Counted from the first letter of the stretch, positions 7,553 to 17,367 are shown. The stretch: DNA of 43,989 bases from Deltaproteobacteria bacterium (GCA_016219285.1 JACRNJ010000043.1:1-43989); one strand, 5' to 3'. Notes: generated by a model from the letters alone, not told the origin. Program-made: numbers and translations.

Positions 7553-7566
7553 TTATCTGTGGTTTC

Positions 7567-7992
7567 TTACTTCTTCCGTTTCCTGTATGCTTCAGGTGGT
7601 TCAGCTACCATGGGCAGCCTCTCCCTTTTCTCCCGATGCTTTTTCAGGACACTGACTATCTCTATGAGAAGAGGGATATCTTCCTCGTGGATATCTTCCA
7701 GCGCTTTCAAGAGATCCCAGATTTCTTTTTTCCGAACTACTCTGTAACCCTCTCCTGGCAGGAGATTAATCAACCTCAAGGTTGACTCATCCATAATGAA
7801 ACGGTCAAGCGGCAACGAAAGAGCTTCAGATATCTTTATAAGAACCCCGAGGGATGGAAGTTGTTCAGCGCGTTCTATTTTTCCTATGTATGTGTAGTCT
7901 ACCCCTGCCATTTGAGCCATAGTCTTCTGGGTAAGCCCTTTAGAAAACCTTATCTCCCGCAGTCTTTTACCTATCTTTTCCTTTATCGCCAT
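7567..7992 (-). CDS. XRE-family transcriptional regulator
   Basis: A 141-residue protein with an N-terminal helix-turn-helix (about residues 8-62: IGKRLREIRFSKGLTQKTMA, then YTYIGKIERAEQLPS) and a charged helical C-terminal half ending in RKRKK. The HTH resembles the one fused to the methyltransferase at 3562 (both contain YTYI and IERG/IERA). The binding site is unknown. A family B element lies immediately upstream, in the gap shared with the plus-strand gene at 8365. The Shine-Dalgarno sequence is poor. Confidence 0.85.
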   Translation of the reverse strand: MAIKEKIGKRLREIRFSKGLTQKTMAQMAGVDYTYIGKIERAEQLPSLGVLIKISEALSLPLDRFIMDESTLRLINLLPGEGYRVVRKKEIWDLLKALEDIHEEDIPLLIEIVSVLKKHREKRERLPMVAEPPEAYRKRKK

Positions 7993-8016
7993 AGGAACTT
8001 AAAATATCCCCTTTCT

Positions 8017-8099
8017 CCCTTGACAAATTATCTGCTCCATTTTCCATCTGAGCAGTCTTTCATGTTTTGCTTATAGCAAAACATATAATTTGTCAAGGG
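8017..8099. repeat. Family B element, 83 bp, perfect 15-bp terminal repeats
   Basis: CCCTTGACAAATTAT (8017-8031) and ATAATTTGTCAAGGG (8085-8099). Inside are CTGCTC/GAGCAG and ATGTTTTGC/GCAAAACAT stems. A second copy is at 30242-30324. It has no coding potential and is MITE-like. It separates the XRE gene from the promoter at 8139. Confidence 0.85.
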
Positions 8100-8138
8100 T
8101 CAACTCAAATGCATTCCAATTCATATCATCCTTTTTTC

Positions 8139-8167
8139 TTGACAATATAGATTATTTATCCTATTTT
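8139..8167 (+). promoter_or_regulatory. Sigma70-like promoter
   Basis: TTGACA (8139-8144), 17-base spacer, TATTTT (8162-8167). It would drive the small gene at 8365 and the receiver gene at 8743 with a leader of about 190 bases containing two palindromes. Confidence 0.55.
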
Positions 8168-8267
8168 GATACCGATTCGGCGGCTCGTTGAGCATGATTA
8201 TATCCTTTTATCAGGACAAACCCACACGAGCCGTTGGCTCACAAATGGGCATGAGAATGGGCGACTG

Positions 8268-8297
8268 CACGAATAAATTCGTGCCTACAGTAGGCAC
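8268..8297. repeat. Paired palindromes in the leader of the 8365 gene
   Basis: CACGAATAAATTCGTG is nearly self-complementary and overlaps GTGCCTACAGTAGGCAC, a second hairpin. A GGCTCGTTGAGC / GAGCCGTTGGCTC pair lies just upstream. These argue that codons in frame upstream of 8365 are repeat sequence rather than protein. Confidence 0.55.
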
Positions 8298-8364
8298 GGT
8301 TTTAACAGTGCTTAACCATGTCGGCCTCAACACATTTTCAGGACAAAAAGGGGAAGCTATATTT

Positions 8365-8667
8365 ATGGACAAGGTGGAGTTTTTAAGATATCTCAGCAAT
8401 TCAGACTTTTTTCACCTTCTGTCAAATGGAGAATTAAAGCTATACATACTGCTCCTTGCAAGCGCGGACGATATTGATGTCTCGTGCAAAATAAACTTTA
8501 GAGAAATAGAAAAGATAGGGAGGAGATTAACGGCGCTCAAGAAGCTTAAATCAAGTATGGCTTCTCTTGAAAGATACGGACTTGCTTCATTTGAAAAGTT
8601 TGAAGAATGGCCGCACGGCGAACTGAAATTCAAGCTCAAGAAACCTTCGGGGTTAAAAGCAGTATAA
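8365..8667 (+). CDS. Small protein, possibly winged-helix
   Basis: About 100 residues from MDKVEFLRYLSNSDFFHLLS. The frame is open from an ATG at 8188, but that first third is encoded by palindromic repeats, so I place the start at 8365; a GGGGA sequence lies 10-14 bases upstream. The pattern (FFHLLSNGELKLYILLLASA, then a helix with KINFREIEKIGRRLTALKKL and ASLERYGLASFE) resembles small winged-helix or replication-initiator-like domains in which one subgroup senses growth state. I do not recognise the family. It shares a transcript direction with the receiver protein 75 bases on. Confidence 0.55.
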   Translation: MDKVEFLRYLSNSDFFHLLSNGELKLYILLLASADDIDVSCKINFREIEKIGRRLTALKKLKSSMASLERYGLASFEKFEEWPHGELKFKLKKPSGLKAV

Positions 8668-8676
8668 GGAGGTACT

Positions 8677-8709
8677 ATGGCAGAAAAGTTAATACAAAAG
8701 AATATTTGA
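8677..8709 (+). CDS. Ten-codon open frame with strong ribosome site
   Basis: AAGGAGGT precedes ATG 8677, which encodes MAEKLIQKNI followed by TGA, in the same frame as the receiver gene that starts 66 bases later. It may be a leader peptide, a truncated remnant of a gene, or a chance frame. Nothing else supports it. Confidence 0.25.
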   Translation: MAEKLIQKNI

Positions 8710-8742
8710 AATCACAGCCTGTTTGCAGGAGGTAATATCATA

Positions 8743-9138
8743 ATGGGAAAGCGTATTCTTATAATAGATGATGAGCATATTATCCTTGAACTTCTTGCAA
8801 TCATATTTGGCAAAGAGGGTTATGAGGTTGATGCTGCCAGCAGTGGTGCGGGAGGATTGAAGATGGCATATAGCAAGGAATACGACATTATAATAAGCGA
8901 TATTGATATGCCTGTAATGAGCGGAATAGAATTTTACAGGAAACTCATAGAAAAGATACCGTCCATGAAACAGAGGGTATTGTTTATAACGGGAAATGAC
9001 GACAGGGAAACATTTATGTTTTTAAATGAGACAGGGGTTAAGTATCTGTTGAAACCCTTTAAGCCCATGGACATTGTGAAAGCTGTAACTGAGGTTGGCG
9101 ATTTTACTAATAGCAAAACCTCCCGTTTTTCTGAATAA
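8743..9138 (+). CDS. CheY-like response regulator receiver protein
   Basis: A 131-residue stand-alone receiver domain with no output domain. Acidic pocket Asp9/Asp10 (LIIDDEH), phospho-acceptor Asp53 (IISDIDMP), Thr83 (FITGND) and Lys104 (LLKPF) are all present, so it should be phosphorylatable. A GGAGGT site precedes the ATG. No histidine kinase is in the window, so its partner is elsewhere. Its end overlaps the convergent aminopeptidase gene by 32 bases. Confidence 0.93.
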   Translation: MGKRILIIDDEHIILELLAIIFGKEGYEVDAASSGAGGLKMAYSKEYDIIISDIDMPVMSGIEFYRKLIEKIPSMKQRVLFITGNDDRETFMFLNETGVKYLLKPFKPMDIVKAVTEVGDFTNSKTSRFSE

Positions 9139-10177
9139 GTCTTCCGTCCACATAAATCGTCCCGCCGTTTCGCAAGTCCTTTATCATGTCCCAGTGGATT
9201 GCAGACTCATTTTTGCCGCCAGCGTCCTTGTATGACCTGCCCACAGCCAGATGAACCGTGCCGCCGATTTTTTCATCAAAGAGTATATCCTTGGAAAAAT
9301 GCCTTATGCCGTAGTTTGTGCCGATGCCTAATTCGCCAAGATACCGCCCCCCTTTGTCTGTATCAAGCATTGCAATGAGGAACTTCTCATTTTTTTCAGC
9401 CGATGCTTCAACCACCTTGCCTTCATTGAATTTAAGATGAATCCCTAAAACCTCTTTTCCCTGATATATGGCAGGCAGGTCGTAGTAGATTTTACCTTCT
9501 GCCGAGTTTTCTATGGGAGACAAAAACACCTCGCCGTCCGGCATATTCCTTTCTCCGAAGCATGGGATGGCCTTTCTCCCTTTAATGCTCATACTCAAAT
9601 CCGTGTCCTTGCCGACTATCCTTACAATCTTTCCTTTATCCAGAACCCGCTTAAGTTTCATCTCCTCTTTTTTGACCTTTTCCCAGTCTATATTGGTTGC
9701 GCCATAGAGAAAATCTTCATATTCTTCCAGCGACATATCAGTCTCCTGTGCCAAGGCATTTGTAGGAAAATTGCAGAGCACCCACCGCTTCTTATTGACA
9801 ATCTCTTCTTGAATGGGCATTAAGACCTTGCTTCGCATGCTGATTGCCTTTGAGTCAACATTAGAGAGAGCCTTTTTATTTTGCGATGCCCTTATATGGA
9901 CAACGCAGTCAGCGCCTTTTGCCTCAAAGAACTTCGCCTTGGGAAAGTCCAAAAGCTGTTCTTTTGCGGCCAGAGTATAAAAGATATTTGCTGTCTCCTC
10001 AAATGCAATATTTACCGTTGCATGGCCGCCGGCCTTCAACACATTTTTATACACCTCCAGGACAAGCGGTTTTGCAAGTTCTGAAGATACGTTGATGAGA
10101 ACCCTTTCCCCCCGTTTTACCTTGAGGGAATAGTTAACCAAAATATCTGCAAGCTTGATTACCCGTGGGTCAGACAT
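9107..10177 (-). CDS. M29-family aminopeptidase (AmpS/AmpT-like)
   Basis: A 356-residue zinc-type exopeptidase of the thermophilic aminopeptidase family, which removes N-terminal residues from peptides in the cytoplasm. Family features: an N-terminal LADILVNYSLKVKRGERVLI, a central MPDGEVFLSPIENSAEGKI, and metal-binding C-terminal blocks LGELGIGTNYGI, GTVHLAVGRSY and SAIHWDMIKDLRNGG. A GGGAGG site precedes the ATG. Upstream lies a heptamer repeat array separating it from the radical SAM gene. Confidence 0.93.
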   Translation of the reverse strand: MSDPRVIKLADILVNYSLKVKRGERVLINVSSELAKPLVLEVYKNVLKAGGHATVNIAFEETANIFYTLAAKEQLLDFPKAKFFEAKGADCVVHIRASQNKKALSNVDSKAISMRSKVLMPIQEEIVNKKRWVLCNFPTNALAQETDMSLEEYEDFLYGATNIDWEKVKKEEMKLKRVLDKGKIVRIVGKDTDLSMSIKGRKAIPCFGERNMPDGEVFLSPIENSAEGKIYYDLPAIYQGKEVLGIHLKFNEGKVVEASAEKNEKFLIAMLDTDKGGRYLGELGIGTNYGIRHFSKDILFDEKIGGTVHLAVGRSYKDAGGKNESAIHWDMIKDLRNGGTIYVDGRLIQKNGRFCY

Positions 10178-10193
10178 GAAAACCTCCCATGAA

Positions 10194-10270
10194 AGATTTA
10201 CGATTGTAGATTTACGATTTCAGATTTTAAAGATTTTAAATCGTAATTCGTAAATCGTAATTCGTAAATT
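10194..10270. repeat. Head-to-head heptamer array (ATTTACGA / TCGTAAAT)
   Basis: The left half carries ATTTACGA-type units in direct order and the right half carries TCGTAAT/TCGTAAAT units in reverse complement. The 77-base stretch can therefore fold back on itself. Similar words occur at 29020-29080 and 31626-31700. Confidence 0.7.
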
Positions 10271-11241
10271 CATAGTATCTCCTTTGATATAATATGTAAA
10301 CTGTTAACTGTTTGCAGTTCACAATGCACTTTCATTTTTATTCCCTGATAACTGTTTCGCTGTTTCAGGATTTTATGAATGTTATCAAGTATTACAAATT
10401 TATTTATGCTCCAGTCAGGGGCAACCAGAAATCTTCTGGATGTATCGCCGCAAAGCCTGTGTATGATAACATCCTCTGGAATCTCCTGTAAAAAATCTAC
10501 GGCCAGATTCGCATACTCCTCAAGCTCAAGGGGTTTGGTTTCCTGCCTCATATACATCTCTTCAAGTTTAGTGCCTTTGTGTATGTGAAGGTGATGCAGT
10601 TTTACGCCCCATATATTAAGATTGGCCAGAAAGCGAGCTGTTGCAAGCATCTCCTCTTTGGTCTCTCCGGGAAGGCCTAGGATTACATGGGCGCATACAC
10701 GGATGCCTCTCTCATTAGCCATTTTTACAGCATCGGCAAAATTATCAGCAGTATGACACCTGTTTATCAGCTCAAGGGTTTTGTTGTTGGATGATTGAAG
10801 CCCCATTTCAAGCCAGAGAAATTTTTCTTTTGCAAGTTTTGCCAGTAAATCTAAAATCTCATGATTCACACAGTCAGGCCTTGTTGAAACAGCCAGACCA
10901 ACAACATCAGGATGAGCTATCGCATCTTCATAAAACTTTTTTAGCTTTGAAACCGGCGCATATGTATTTGTGTTTGTCTGGAAATAGGCAATAAATTTTT
11001 CCGCATTATGCCTTTGTTTTATATATTCAATGCCCTGACAAAGCTGCTCTCTTATCCCCATTTTATGGTCGTAATTCAAAGGCATCATGGGTTCAGAGCT
11101 GCAATAAATACATCCGCCTTTGCCTTTTGCGCCGTCCCTGTTTGGGCAGGTGAGGCCTGCATTTAAAGAGACCTTGAAGACCTTGCAGCCGAATTTATTT
11201 TTTAGAAAATCAGAGAGGGAATTGTATGCTTTAATCATCAT
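10270..11241 (-). CDS. Radical SAM protein, TIGR01212/YhcC family
   Basis: 323 residues. The iron-sulfur site is Cys32-x11-Cys44-x2-Cys47 (TCPNRDGAKGKGGCIYC), the long-spaced motif of the YhcC/TIGR01212 family. Other blocks are FQTNTNTY, STRPDC, LEMGLQSSN, HVILGLPGE and HRLCGD. The family's substrate is not established; a role in tRNA modification has been suggested. The family normally ends soon after the DNIHKxLxxRxxYQG block. Here about 22 more residues follow (KMKVHCELQTVNSLHI...), encoded by CTGTTAACTGTTTGC-type repeats, so a repeat seems to have replaced the original stop. Confidence 0.92.
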   Translation of the reverse strand: MMIKAYNSLSDFLKNKFGCKVFKVSLNAGLTCPNRDGAKGKGGCIYCSSEPMMPLNYDHKMGIREQLCQGIEYIKQRHNAEKFIAYFQTNTNTYAPVSKLKKFYEDAIAHPDVVGLAVSTRPDCVNHEILDLLAKLAKEKFLWLEMGLQSSNNKTLELINRCHTADNFADAVKMANERGIRVCAHVILGLPGETKEEMLATARFLANLNIWGVKLHHLHIHKGTKLEEMYMRQETKPLELEEYANLAVDFLQEIPEDVIIHRLCGDTSRRFLVAPDWSINKFVILDNIHKILKQRNSYQGIKMKVHCELQTVNSLHIISKEIL

Positions 11242-11296
11242 ATGTGCCGTCCATAGAATTTCAGAGAATTTTATTCTGATTAGTTTGCCATATTAA

Positions 11297-11325
11297 AGTT
11301 TAGGCTTAGGCTGAGGCTTAGGCTT
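11297..11325. repeat. Tandem hexamer TTAGGC array
   Basis: TTAGGCTTAGGCTGAGGCT followed by TAGGCTTAG: five near-identical hexamers in the gap between aspA and the radical SAM gene. Confidence 0.65.
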
Positions 11326-11385
11326 AGAAAAAGATTTGGGATTTTATTAACCTGTTCTTCTGTCTATTTTTACTTTGATGCTTTG

Positions 11386-12795
11386 CTACTTTTTTCTGAC
11401 AACCCTCGGCCTTGTCATAGCCATTGGATCCAATATCTTTTCTATCTCCTTTGAGCAAAGGATGCCTTTTTCAAACACTATCTCCCTGATAGTCTTCCCT
11501 GTTGCCACTGATTCTTTTGCAACAGATGCCGCCGCCTGATAGCCAATAAACGGATTTAAAACAGTTGCAATGCCTGCGCTCTTTTCTGCCATCTCCCGGC
11601 ATCTTGTCTTATTTGCCTTTATACCTTTTAGACACCTGTCTGTAAATGCCTTTACACTATTTTTAAGAATCTCCAGAGACTGAAACAGATTGTAATTTAT
11701 CACAGGCGTCATCACATTAAGTTCAAGCTGTCCTGCCTGCGCCGCCATTGCAATAGTCAAATCATTGCCCATAACCTGAAAGCAGGCCATATTCAGCATC
11801 TCAGCCATGACAGGATTAACCTTGCCCGGCATGATGGATGAGCCAGGCTGGACAGGAGGCAGGGTTATCTCTGCAAAACCTGTTCGCGGGCCTGAGCTTA
11901 AAAGACGCATGTCGTTTGCAATCCGTATAAGTTCTATGGCAAGGCCTCTTAATGCCGAGGACAGATTTACGAAATCAGCCATGCTGTTTATTGCCTCAAG
12001 CATATCATAAGCAGGTCTTAAATCCTTTATCCCTGTAATATCTTTTAACGCCTTTATAACATTCTTTCTATATGCAGGATGCGTGTTTATGCCTGTGCCT
12101 GCCGCCGTAGCTCCGATGCCGAGCTCCTTTAAGTCATCTGCTGCATCTTCATTTCTTTTTATCGCCTTTGCAATTGTTTTGCCATAGGCGCGAAACTCCT
12201 GTCCAAGCCTTATGGGGACTGCGTCCTGAAGATGGGTCCGTCCCGATTTAATAATGCCGTCAAACTCTTTTGCCTTGGCTGTGAGTGTATTTTCCAAAAG
12301 CCTTAATTCAGCAAATAATTCGTGTGTCATAAACAGGCTGGCAATCCTCATGCCGGTTGGCACTGTATCATTTGTTGACTGAGACATATTTACATGGTCG
12401 TTTGGATGGGCAATCCTATAATTCCCTTTTTTACCACCCAGCATCTCTATTGCCCTGTTTGCAATAACCTCGTTGATGTTCATGTTATGCGATGTGCCTG
12501 CGCCTGCCTGATATACATCAACGACAAATTCGTTATGCAATTTCCCTCGTATTATTTCATCGGCTGCATTAACAATAGCCCGTCCGATTTTTTTATTGAG
12601 ACTGCCTGTCGCCATATTGGCAATGGCAGCAGCCTTCTTTACCATTGCTGTGGCTGTTATGAATTCCCTTTTTGGAGTAATCCCGCTTATGGGAAAGTTT
12701 TCAATTGCCCTTGAAGTCTGGATGCCGTAATAGGCATTTATAGGCACATCTTTCTCGCCCAGAGGGTCTCTTTCTGTTCTGTAATTGCTGGCCAT
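11386..12795 (-). CDS. aspA: Aspartate ammonia-lyase (aspartase)
   Basis: A 469-residue member of the fumarase/aspartase superfamily. It converts aspartate to fumarate and ammonia, feeding the TCA/fumarate pool. The start YRTERDPLGEKDVPINAYYG, the block QSTNDTVPTGMR, the flexible catalytic loop GSSIMPGKVNP (about 318-328) and NVMTPVINYN favour aspartase over class II fumarase. The start is placed at MASNYRT (12795); an in-frame ATG 24 bases upstream adds eight residues. The MATE gene upstream ends 74 bases before this start and is probably independent. Confidence 0.85.
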   Translation of the reverse strand: MASNYRTERDPLGEKDVPINAYYGIQTSRAIENFPISGITPKREFITATAMVKKAAAIANMATGSLNKKIGRAIVNAADEIIRGKLHNEFVVDVYQAGAGTSHNMNINEVIANRAIEMLGGKKGNYRIAHPNDHVNMSQSTNDTVPTGMRIASLFMTHELFAELRLLENTLTAKAKEFDGIIKSGRTHLQDAVPIRLGQEFRAYGKTIAKAIKRNEDAADDLKELGIGATAAGTGINTHPAYRKNVIKALKDITGIKDLRPAYDMLEAINSMADFVNLSSALRGLAIELIRIANDMRLLSSGPRTGFAEITLPPVQPGSSIMPGKVNPVMAEMLNMACFQVMGNDLTIAMAAQAGQLELNVMTPVINYNLFQSLEILKNSVKAFTDRCLKGIKANKTRCREMAEKSAGIATVLNPFIGYQAAASVAKESVATGKTIREIVFEKGILCSKEIEKILDPMAMTRPRVVRKK

Positions 12796-12868
12796 ATGAT
12801 TATCTTTGCATAATACCATGGTATCAAAAAATCAGAGAATGTTTCTCTGTCCCTCTGACACCTTATCT

Positions 12869-14215
12869 CTATATCTCAGCCGCTTTCCATTTGCCGGCCT
12901 TAAATTTCCACAGCATGCTTAATGCCATAATTAAACTATATGCAAACATGCTTATCCATGCGCCATAAAGGCCTAAACCCAATAACACACTTAAAATATA
13001 TGCTGCCGGTAAAAACAAAAGCCATACCACAAGCCCCTCTGCCTTCATAACCCACTTTGTGCAGCCGGCGCCCTGAAGCGCATGGGAAAGGATAAGATTT
13101 ACAGCATCAAAAAATTGTATTATTCCAAATAAGACAAGTATGTTTTTGCCGGTATCTATGACAGCAGTTTGGTCAGTAAAGAGCTCAAGCATAATTTCTG
13201 GGAATAATATAAATATAATTCCTAAAAAACCCATGCATACCAGCCCAAGCTTCACAGCCTCCCAGCCGTATCTTTCCGCAGCTTCCGCATTGCCTTTTCC
13301 TAAGTTCTGGCTGACCATGGTGGCAGCGGCAACTGCAAATCCATAACCAGCTAGAAATGTGAAAGAGGAAAGGGTCATGAGAATGTTGCTTGCGGCAAGC
13401 TCCGCATTTCCTGCCTGTCCTACTATCCAGAGAAAGGATGTAAGCCCTGCCATTATAAAAAACACTCTAATCATTGCCGGAAAGGCAAGCCTTAAGATGG
13501 AATTTAAAACAGGCAGGTCAAATGTTGTATGGTTGTTTAAATATTTAAACCGCCTGATAAATCCGCTGGAGAGACTCAGGCCTACAAAATAGGCTGCGCC
13601 TATTAAGGAAGAGAGAAGAGATGCAATGGCAGCGCCCTTTACCTCAAGCCTTGGAAAACCGAATTTCCCGAAGATGAGGGCATAATCAAATATGATATTT
13701 GAGATATTCATGACAATAGCAACCTTCATAAAGAGATGTGTTTGACCAAGGCCGTCAAAAAATCCCCTGAATGAGGCAATGATGAGAAAGAAGAATATGG
13801 ACAAGAAACTGTATTTCAGATAATCAATTCCATATTGGATAATTTTTATATCATCTGACAGCAAAGGGAATATCACCGGGGCAAGCAGATAGCCTGCAGC
13901 AGAAAATACAAAGCCAGATGATAAGGAGAAAAACAGGGTATTGTCAAGAAGCCCTCCGCATGCCTCCCAGTCTCCTTCTCCAAACCGCCTTGCCACAAGG
14001 CTCTGCGTGCCTATTTCCACAGCCATAAGACTGCTGCCGAATATCCATACAATAAACCAGCCTAGACCTGCGGCCGCCAATGCCTCCACCCCGACCCTTC
14101 CCAGCATGGCAGTGTCAACCGCATAGAAAATTGTCTGCGAAAGTATGCCAAAGAATACAGGAGAGGCGAGTTTCAGGATGTCTCTGGATAAAGGGCCTTT
14201 GAGCAAGGCCGTCAT
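12869..14215 (-). CDS. MATE-family efflux transporter
   Basis: A 448-residue inner-membrane protein with about twelve hydrophobic segments, arranged as two similar six-helix halves. It starts LKLASPVFFGILSQTIFYAV and has the family block GLGWFIVWIFGSSLMAVEIGTQ. MATE proteins export cationic drugs or metabolites using Na+ or H+ gradients. It shares a 4-base ATGA overlap with the membrane protein gene before it, so the two are probably translationally coupled. The substrate is unknown. Confidence 0.93.
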   Translation of the reverse strand: MTALLKGPLSRDILKLASPVFFGILSQTIFYAVDTAMLGRVGVEALAAAGLGWFIVWIFGSSLMAVEIGTQSLVARRFGEGDWEACGGLLDNTLFFSLSSGFVFSAAGYLLAPVIFPLLSDDIKIIQYGIDYLKYSFLSIFFFLIIASFRGFFDGLGQTHLFMKVAIVMNISNIIFDYALIFGKFGFPRLEVKGAAIASLLSSLIGAAYFVGLSLSSGFIRRFKYLNNHTTFDLPVLNSILRLAFPAMIRVFFIMAGLTSFLWIVGQAGNAELAASNILMTLSSFTFLAGYGFAVAAATMVSQNLGKGNAEAAERYGWEAVKLGLVCMGFLGIIFILFPEIMLELFTDQTAVIDTGKNILVLFGIIQFFDAVNLILSHALQGAGCTKWVMKAEGLVVWLLFLPAAYILSVLLGLGLYGAWISMFAYSLIMALSMLWKFKAGKWKAAEI

Positions 14216-14946
14216 TTCTTCTTCTCCTGTAATCTCTTTTCAAGATATTCCTTATCATATTCCAAAGAGCCCATTGTCTGCAAGGCTATAAAGGTGATAA
14301 GCCCTGCTGCAATGCCTGCCAGAATAGATAAGGCTATGGATAGTTGTTTCGGGAGGCAGGGATATAAAAGCCCAAGCATAATAACTGCAAGACCGGTTGT
14401 TATGCCGTATCTTGGGGCTTTTCTGAAAAACACCCTGTGGTCCCTAAACCTGCTTTTTTCTTTAATACCCCTTACTGCCTTTGAATAATCAAGCTCGCAG
14501 TAGCTGTATTTAATTGATAGAAGCGCTGAATCGGGGAAAAATCTGGTTACGGCGCAATATGCCTTATAGCCGTCTGTTAGAATGGAGGTTTCCTTTCTCA
14601 TCGCATATATGTCTCTCAGGATATCCATTATCTGATTGGATTCAAGGATTGCATCCATCTCTATTTTTGATATGCCCAATCCTTTGAAAAACCCTATTGC
14701 CTCTTTGGAGGCAGGGATGGAGTATTCCGCCAACGGCCTTTTGACCGCGCCCTGATGAATCTTTAAAGCCGTTTCTGTTATTTCAACAGATGCCTCTCTA
14801 ATCCCATCTGCTTGAAGTTTTATAAATATATCCCCTTCAAGGGATGTGGCTATGCCATTTAGTTCAGCATAAAGCCTTTGCTTAAAAAGGGCGTCTTTGA
14901 GGAGGCAAGCCTTCCACAATAGTTTTTTGATGGCATTAGAAATCAT
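14212..14946 (-). CDS. Unknown protein with two C-terminal membrane segments
   Basis: 244 residues; I do not recognise the family. The first 180 or so are soluble and mixed alpha/beta (for example AELNGIATSLEGDIFIKL, VEITETALKIHQGAVKRPLA). Two hydrophobic segments follow (YGITTGLAVIMLGLLYPCL and LSIALSILAGIAAGLITFIA), then a charged tail LEYDKEYLEKRLQEKKK. It precedes and overlaps the MATE gene by 4 bases, suggesting a joint role at the membrane. No signal peptide. Confidence 0.7.
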   Translation of the reverse strand: MISNAIKKLLWKACLLKDALFKQRLYAELNGIATSLEGDIFIKLQADGIREASVEITETALKIHQGAVKRPLAEYSIPASKEAIGFFKGLGISKIEMDAILESNQIMDILRDIYAMRKETSILTDGYKAYCAVTRFFPDSALLSIKYSYCELDYSKAVRGIKEKSRFRDHRVFFRKAPRYGITTGLAVIMLGLLYPCLPKQLSIALSILAGIAAGLITFIALQTMGSLEYDKEYLEKRLQEKKK

Positions 14947-15022
14947 CTGCTATCCCCAAAAACAGGCATATGTCTTTTACTCAAAGAATGCAGTTGGAAT
15001 CGTCATGAAATTCACAGGCAGG

Positions 15023-15258
15023 CCAAAGTCTGCTCCTAAGGGTTTCTGTCATGGGACAAGGAAAAGCGTGTGTCCTCTGAGTGCGGATAAAACGGAGTAT
15101 ACTCTTTTAGGTATAATAGTTGCCCGACCCAACCTTCTGTTGGGCGCCCAATGGGCGTTTTAAAATCGGCAACTACAGTATTCGACCAGAGCCTGCCTCC
15201 TATGAAGGGTTTTATCAGGGAATTGCGTTTGGCAGAAAATGCAAATGCATGGGGTTAA
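15023..15258 (-). repeat. Degenerate family A element with two C-type hairpins
   Basis: Read on the minus strand it follows the family A copies at 20 and 30 kb: GTTAA...TTGCATTTGCATTTT, CCAAACGCAAT, AATACTGTAGTTGCCGAT, a GCCCATTGGGC stem, TATACC-AAAAGAGTATAC, CTCCGTTTTATC, then CGCTTTTCCTTGTCCCATGA. C-like hairpins lie at 15026-15058 and 15191-15221. Weaker similarity may extend left to about 14952. It fills most of the 338-base gap; no gene is seen there. Confidence 0.65.
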
Positions 15259-15284
15259 TGTGAGCCATCGGAATACAACCTCTG

Positions 15285-16574
<1,290 letters not shown>

Positions 16575-16584
16575 CTAGACTCCA

Positions 16585-16672
16585 TTAGAAAATGCAAATT
16601 GAAAAGCGCAAATTTTAAATTCAAAAATAGAAGTAGTTAAATTTGCATTCTGCGATTTGCAATTTATAATTA
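16585..16672. repeat. AT-rich inverted heptamer array between ubiX and serS
   Basis: AATGCAAATT and CGCAAATTT words on the left are mirrored by AAATTTGCATT and GATTTGCAATTT on the right. Part of the array forms the 3' region of the gap after serS. A related ATGCAAATTGC word occurs at 41311. Confidence 0.6.
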
Positions 16673-17278
16673 CACAGGCTTCCATCGCTTATACAGACTA
16701 TTCTCAATCCCCATTGCATCCAGAATCTTCCCCACAATAAAATTAACAAGGTCTTCCACTTTTTCAGGTTGATGGTAAAAACCGGGCATTGCAGGAATAA
16801 TATGCGCACCGGCCTTAGAAAGCCTCAGCATATTTTCCAGATGGATTTGATTGAATGGCGTCTCTCTTGGCACAAGGATAAGCCTTCCTTTTTCTTTCAG
16901 CACAACATCGGCAGTACGCTCAATAAGATTGCCTGATATGCCGCAGCTAATTCTTGCGAGCGTCCCCATGGAGCATGGGCATACAACCATATCCCGCACA
17001 AAAGAAGAACCGCTGCTAAGAAAAGAAGAAATATCATCTGCGGGATAATAATTTATTCTCCCTTTGGTTCTGCCAAAATATTTCTTAAGCCATTTTTCTA
17101 TCTCAACTCTATCGCCTTTTAATCTTAAACCTGTTTCATGTCCCAGCACCAAAAAACCAGAAGGGGAGATGATGACCGCTGTATCATCTCCCCTTCCAAT
17201 AAGTTCTTGTATCAGCCTTAGGCCGTATACCGCACCGCTGGCGCCTGTTATGGCAACAACCCTTGTATTTTGGCCCAT
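16670..17278 (-). CDS. ubiX: Flavin prenyltransferase UbiX
   Basis: About 202 residues. UbiX joins dimethylallyl phosphate to FMN, making the prenylated flavin cofactor for UbiD-type decarboxylases. Family marks are VVAITGASGAVYGLRLIQEL, the SSGSSFVRDMVVCPCSMGTLA stretch (split here over two strands), RETPFNQIHLENML and IIPAMPGFYHQPE. An ATG five codons earlier is possible but lies in repeat sequence. No ubiD is in the window. Upstream is an inverted CAGTTA array. Confidence 0.93.
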   Translation of the reverse strand: MGQNTRVVAITGASGAVYGLRLIQELIGRGDDTAVIISPSGFLVLGHETGLRLKGDRVEIEKWLKKYFGRTKGRINYYPADDISSFLSSGSSFVRDMVVCPCSMGTLARISCGISGNLIERTADVVLKEKGRLILVPRETPFNQIHLENMLRLSKAGAHIIPAMPGFYHQPEKVEDLVNFIVGKILDAMGIENSLYKRWKPV

Positions 17279-17282
17279 ATCA

Positions 17283-17365
17283 GTTAGCAGCAATCAGTTA
17301 TCAATTATCAGTTATCAGATTTTTGTCTCTACTGTTAACTGTTCACTATTGACTGATAACTGTAA
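17283..17365. repeat. Inverted CAGTTA/TAACTG array between ubiX and degP
   Basis: CAGTTAGCAGCAATCAGTTA and ATCAGTTATC words on the left face CTGTTAACTG and CTGATAACTG words on the right. The same words are found in the 3' end of the radical SAM gene (10296-10330). Confidence 0.65.
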
Positions 17366-17367
17366 TC

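Noticed and set aside
8188-8364. Upstream in-frame start for the small protein at 8365
   Set aside because: The 59 added residues are coded by hairpin repeats and lack a ribosome site; MDKVEF is a more natural start.
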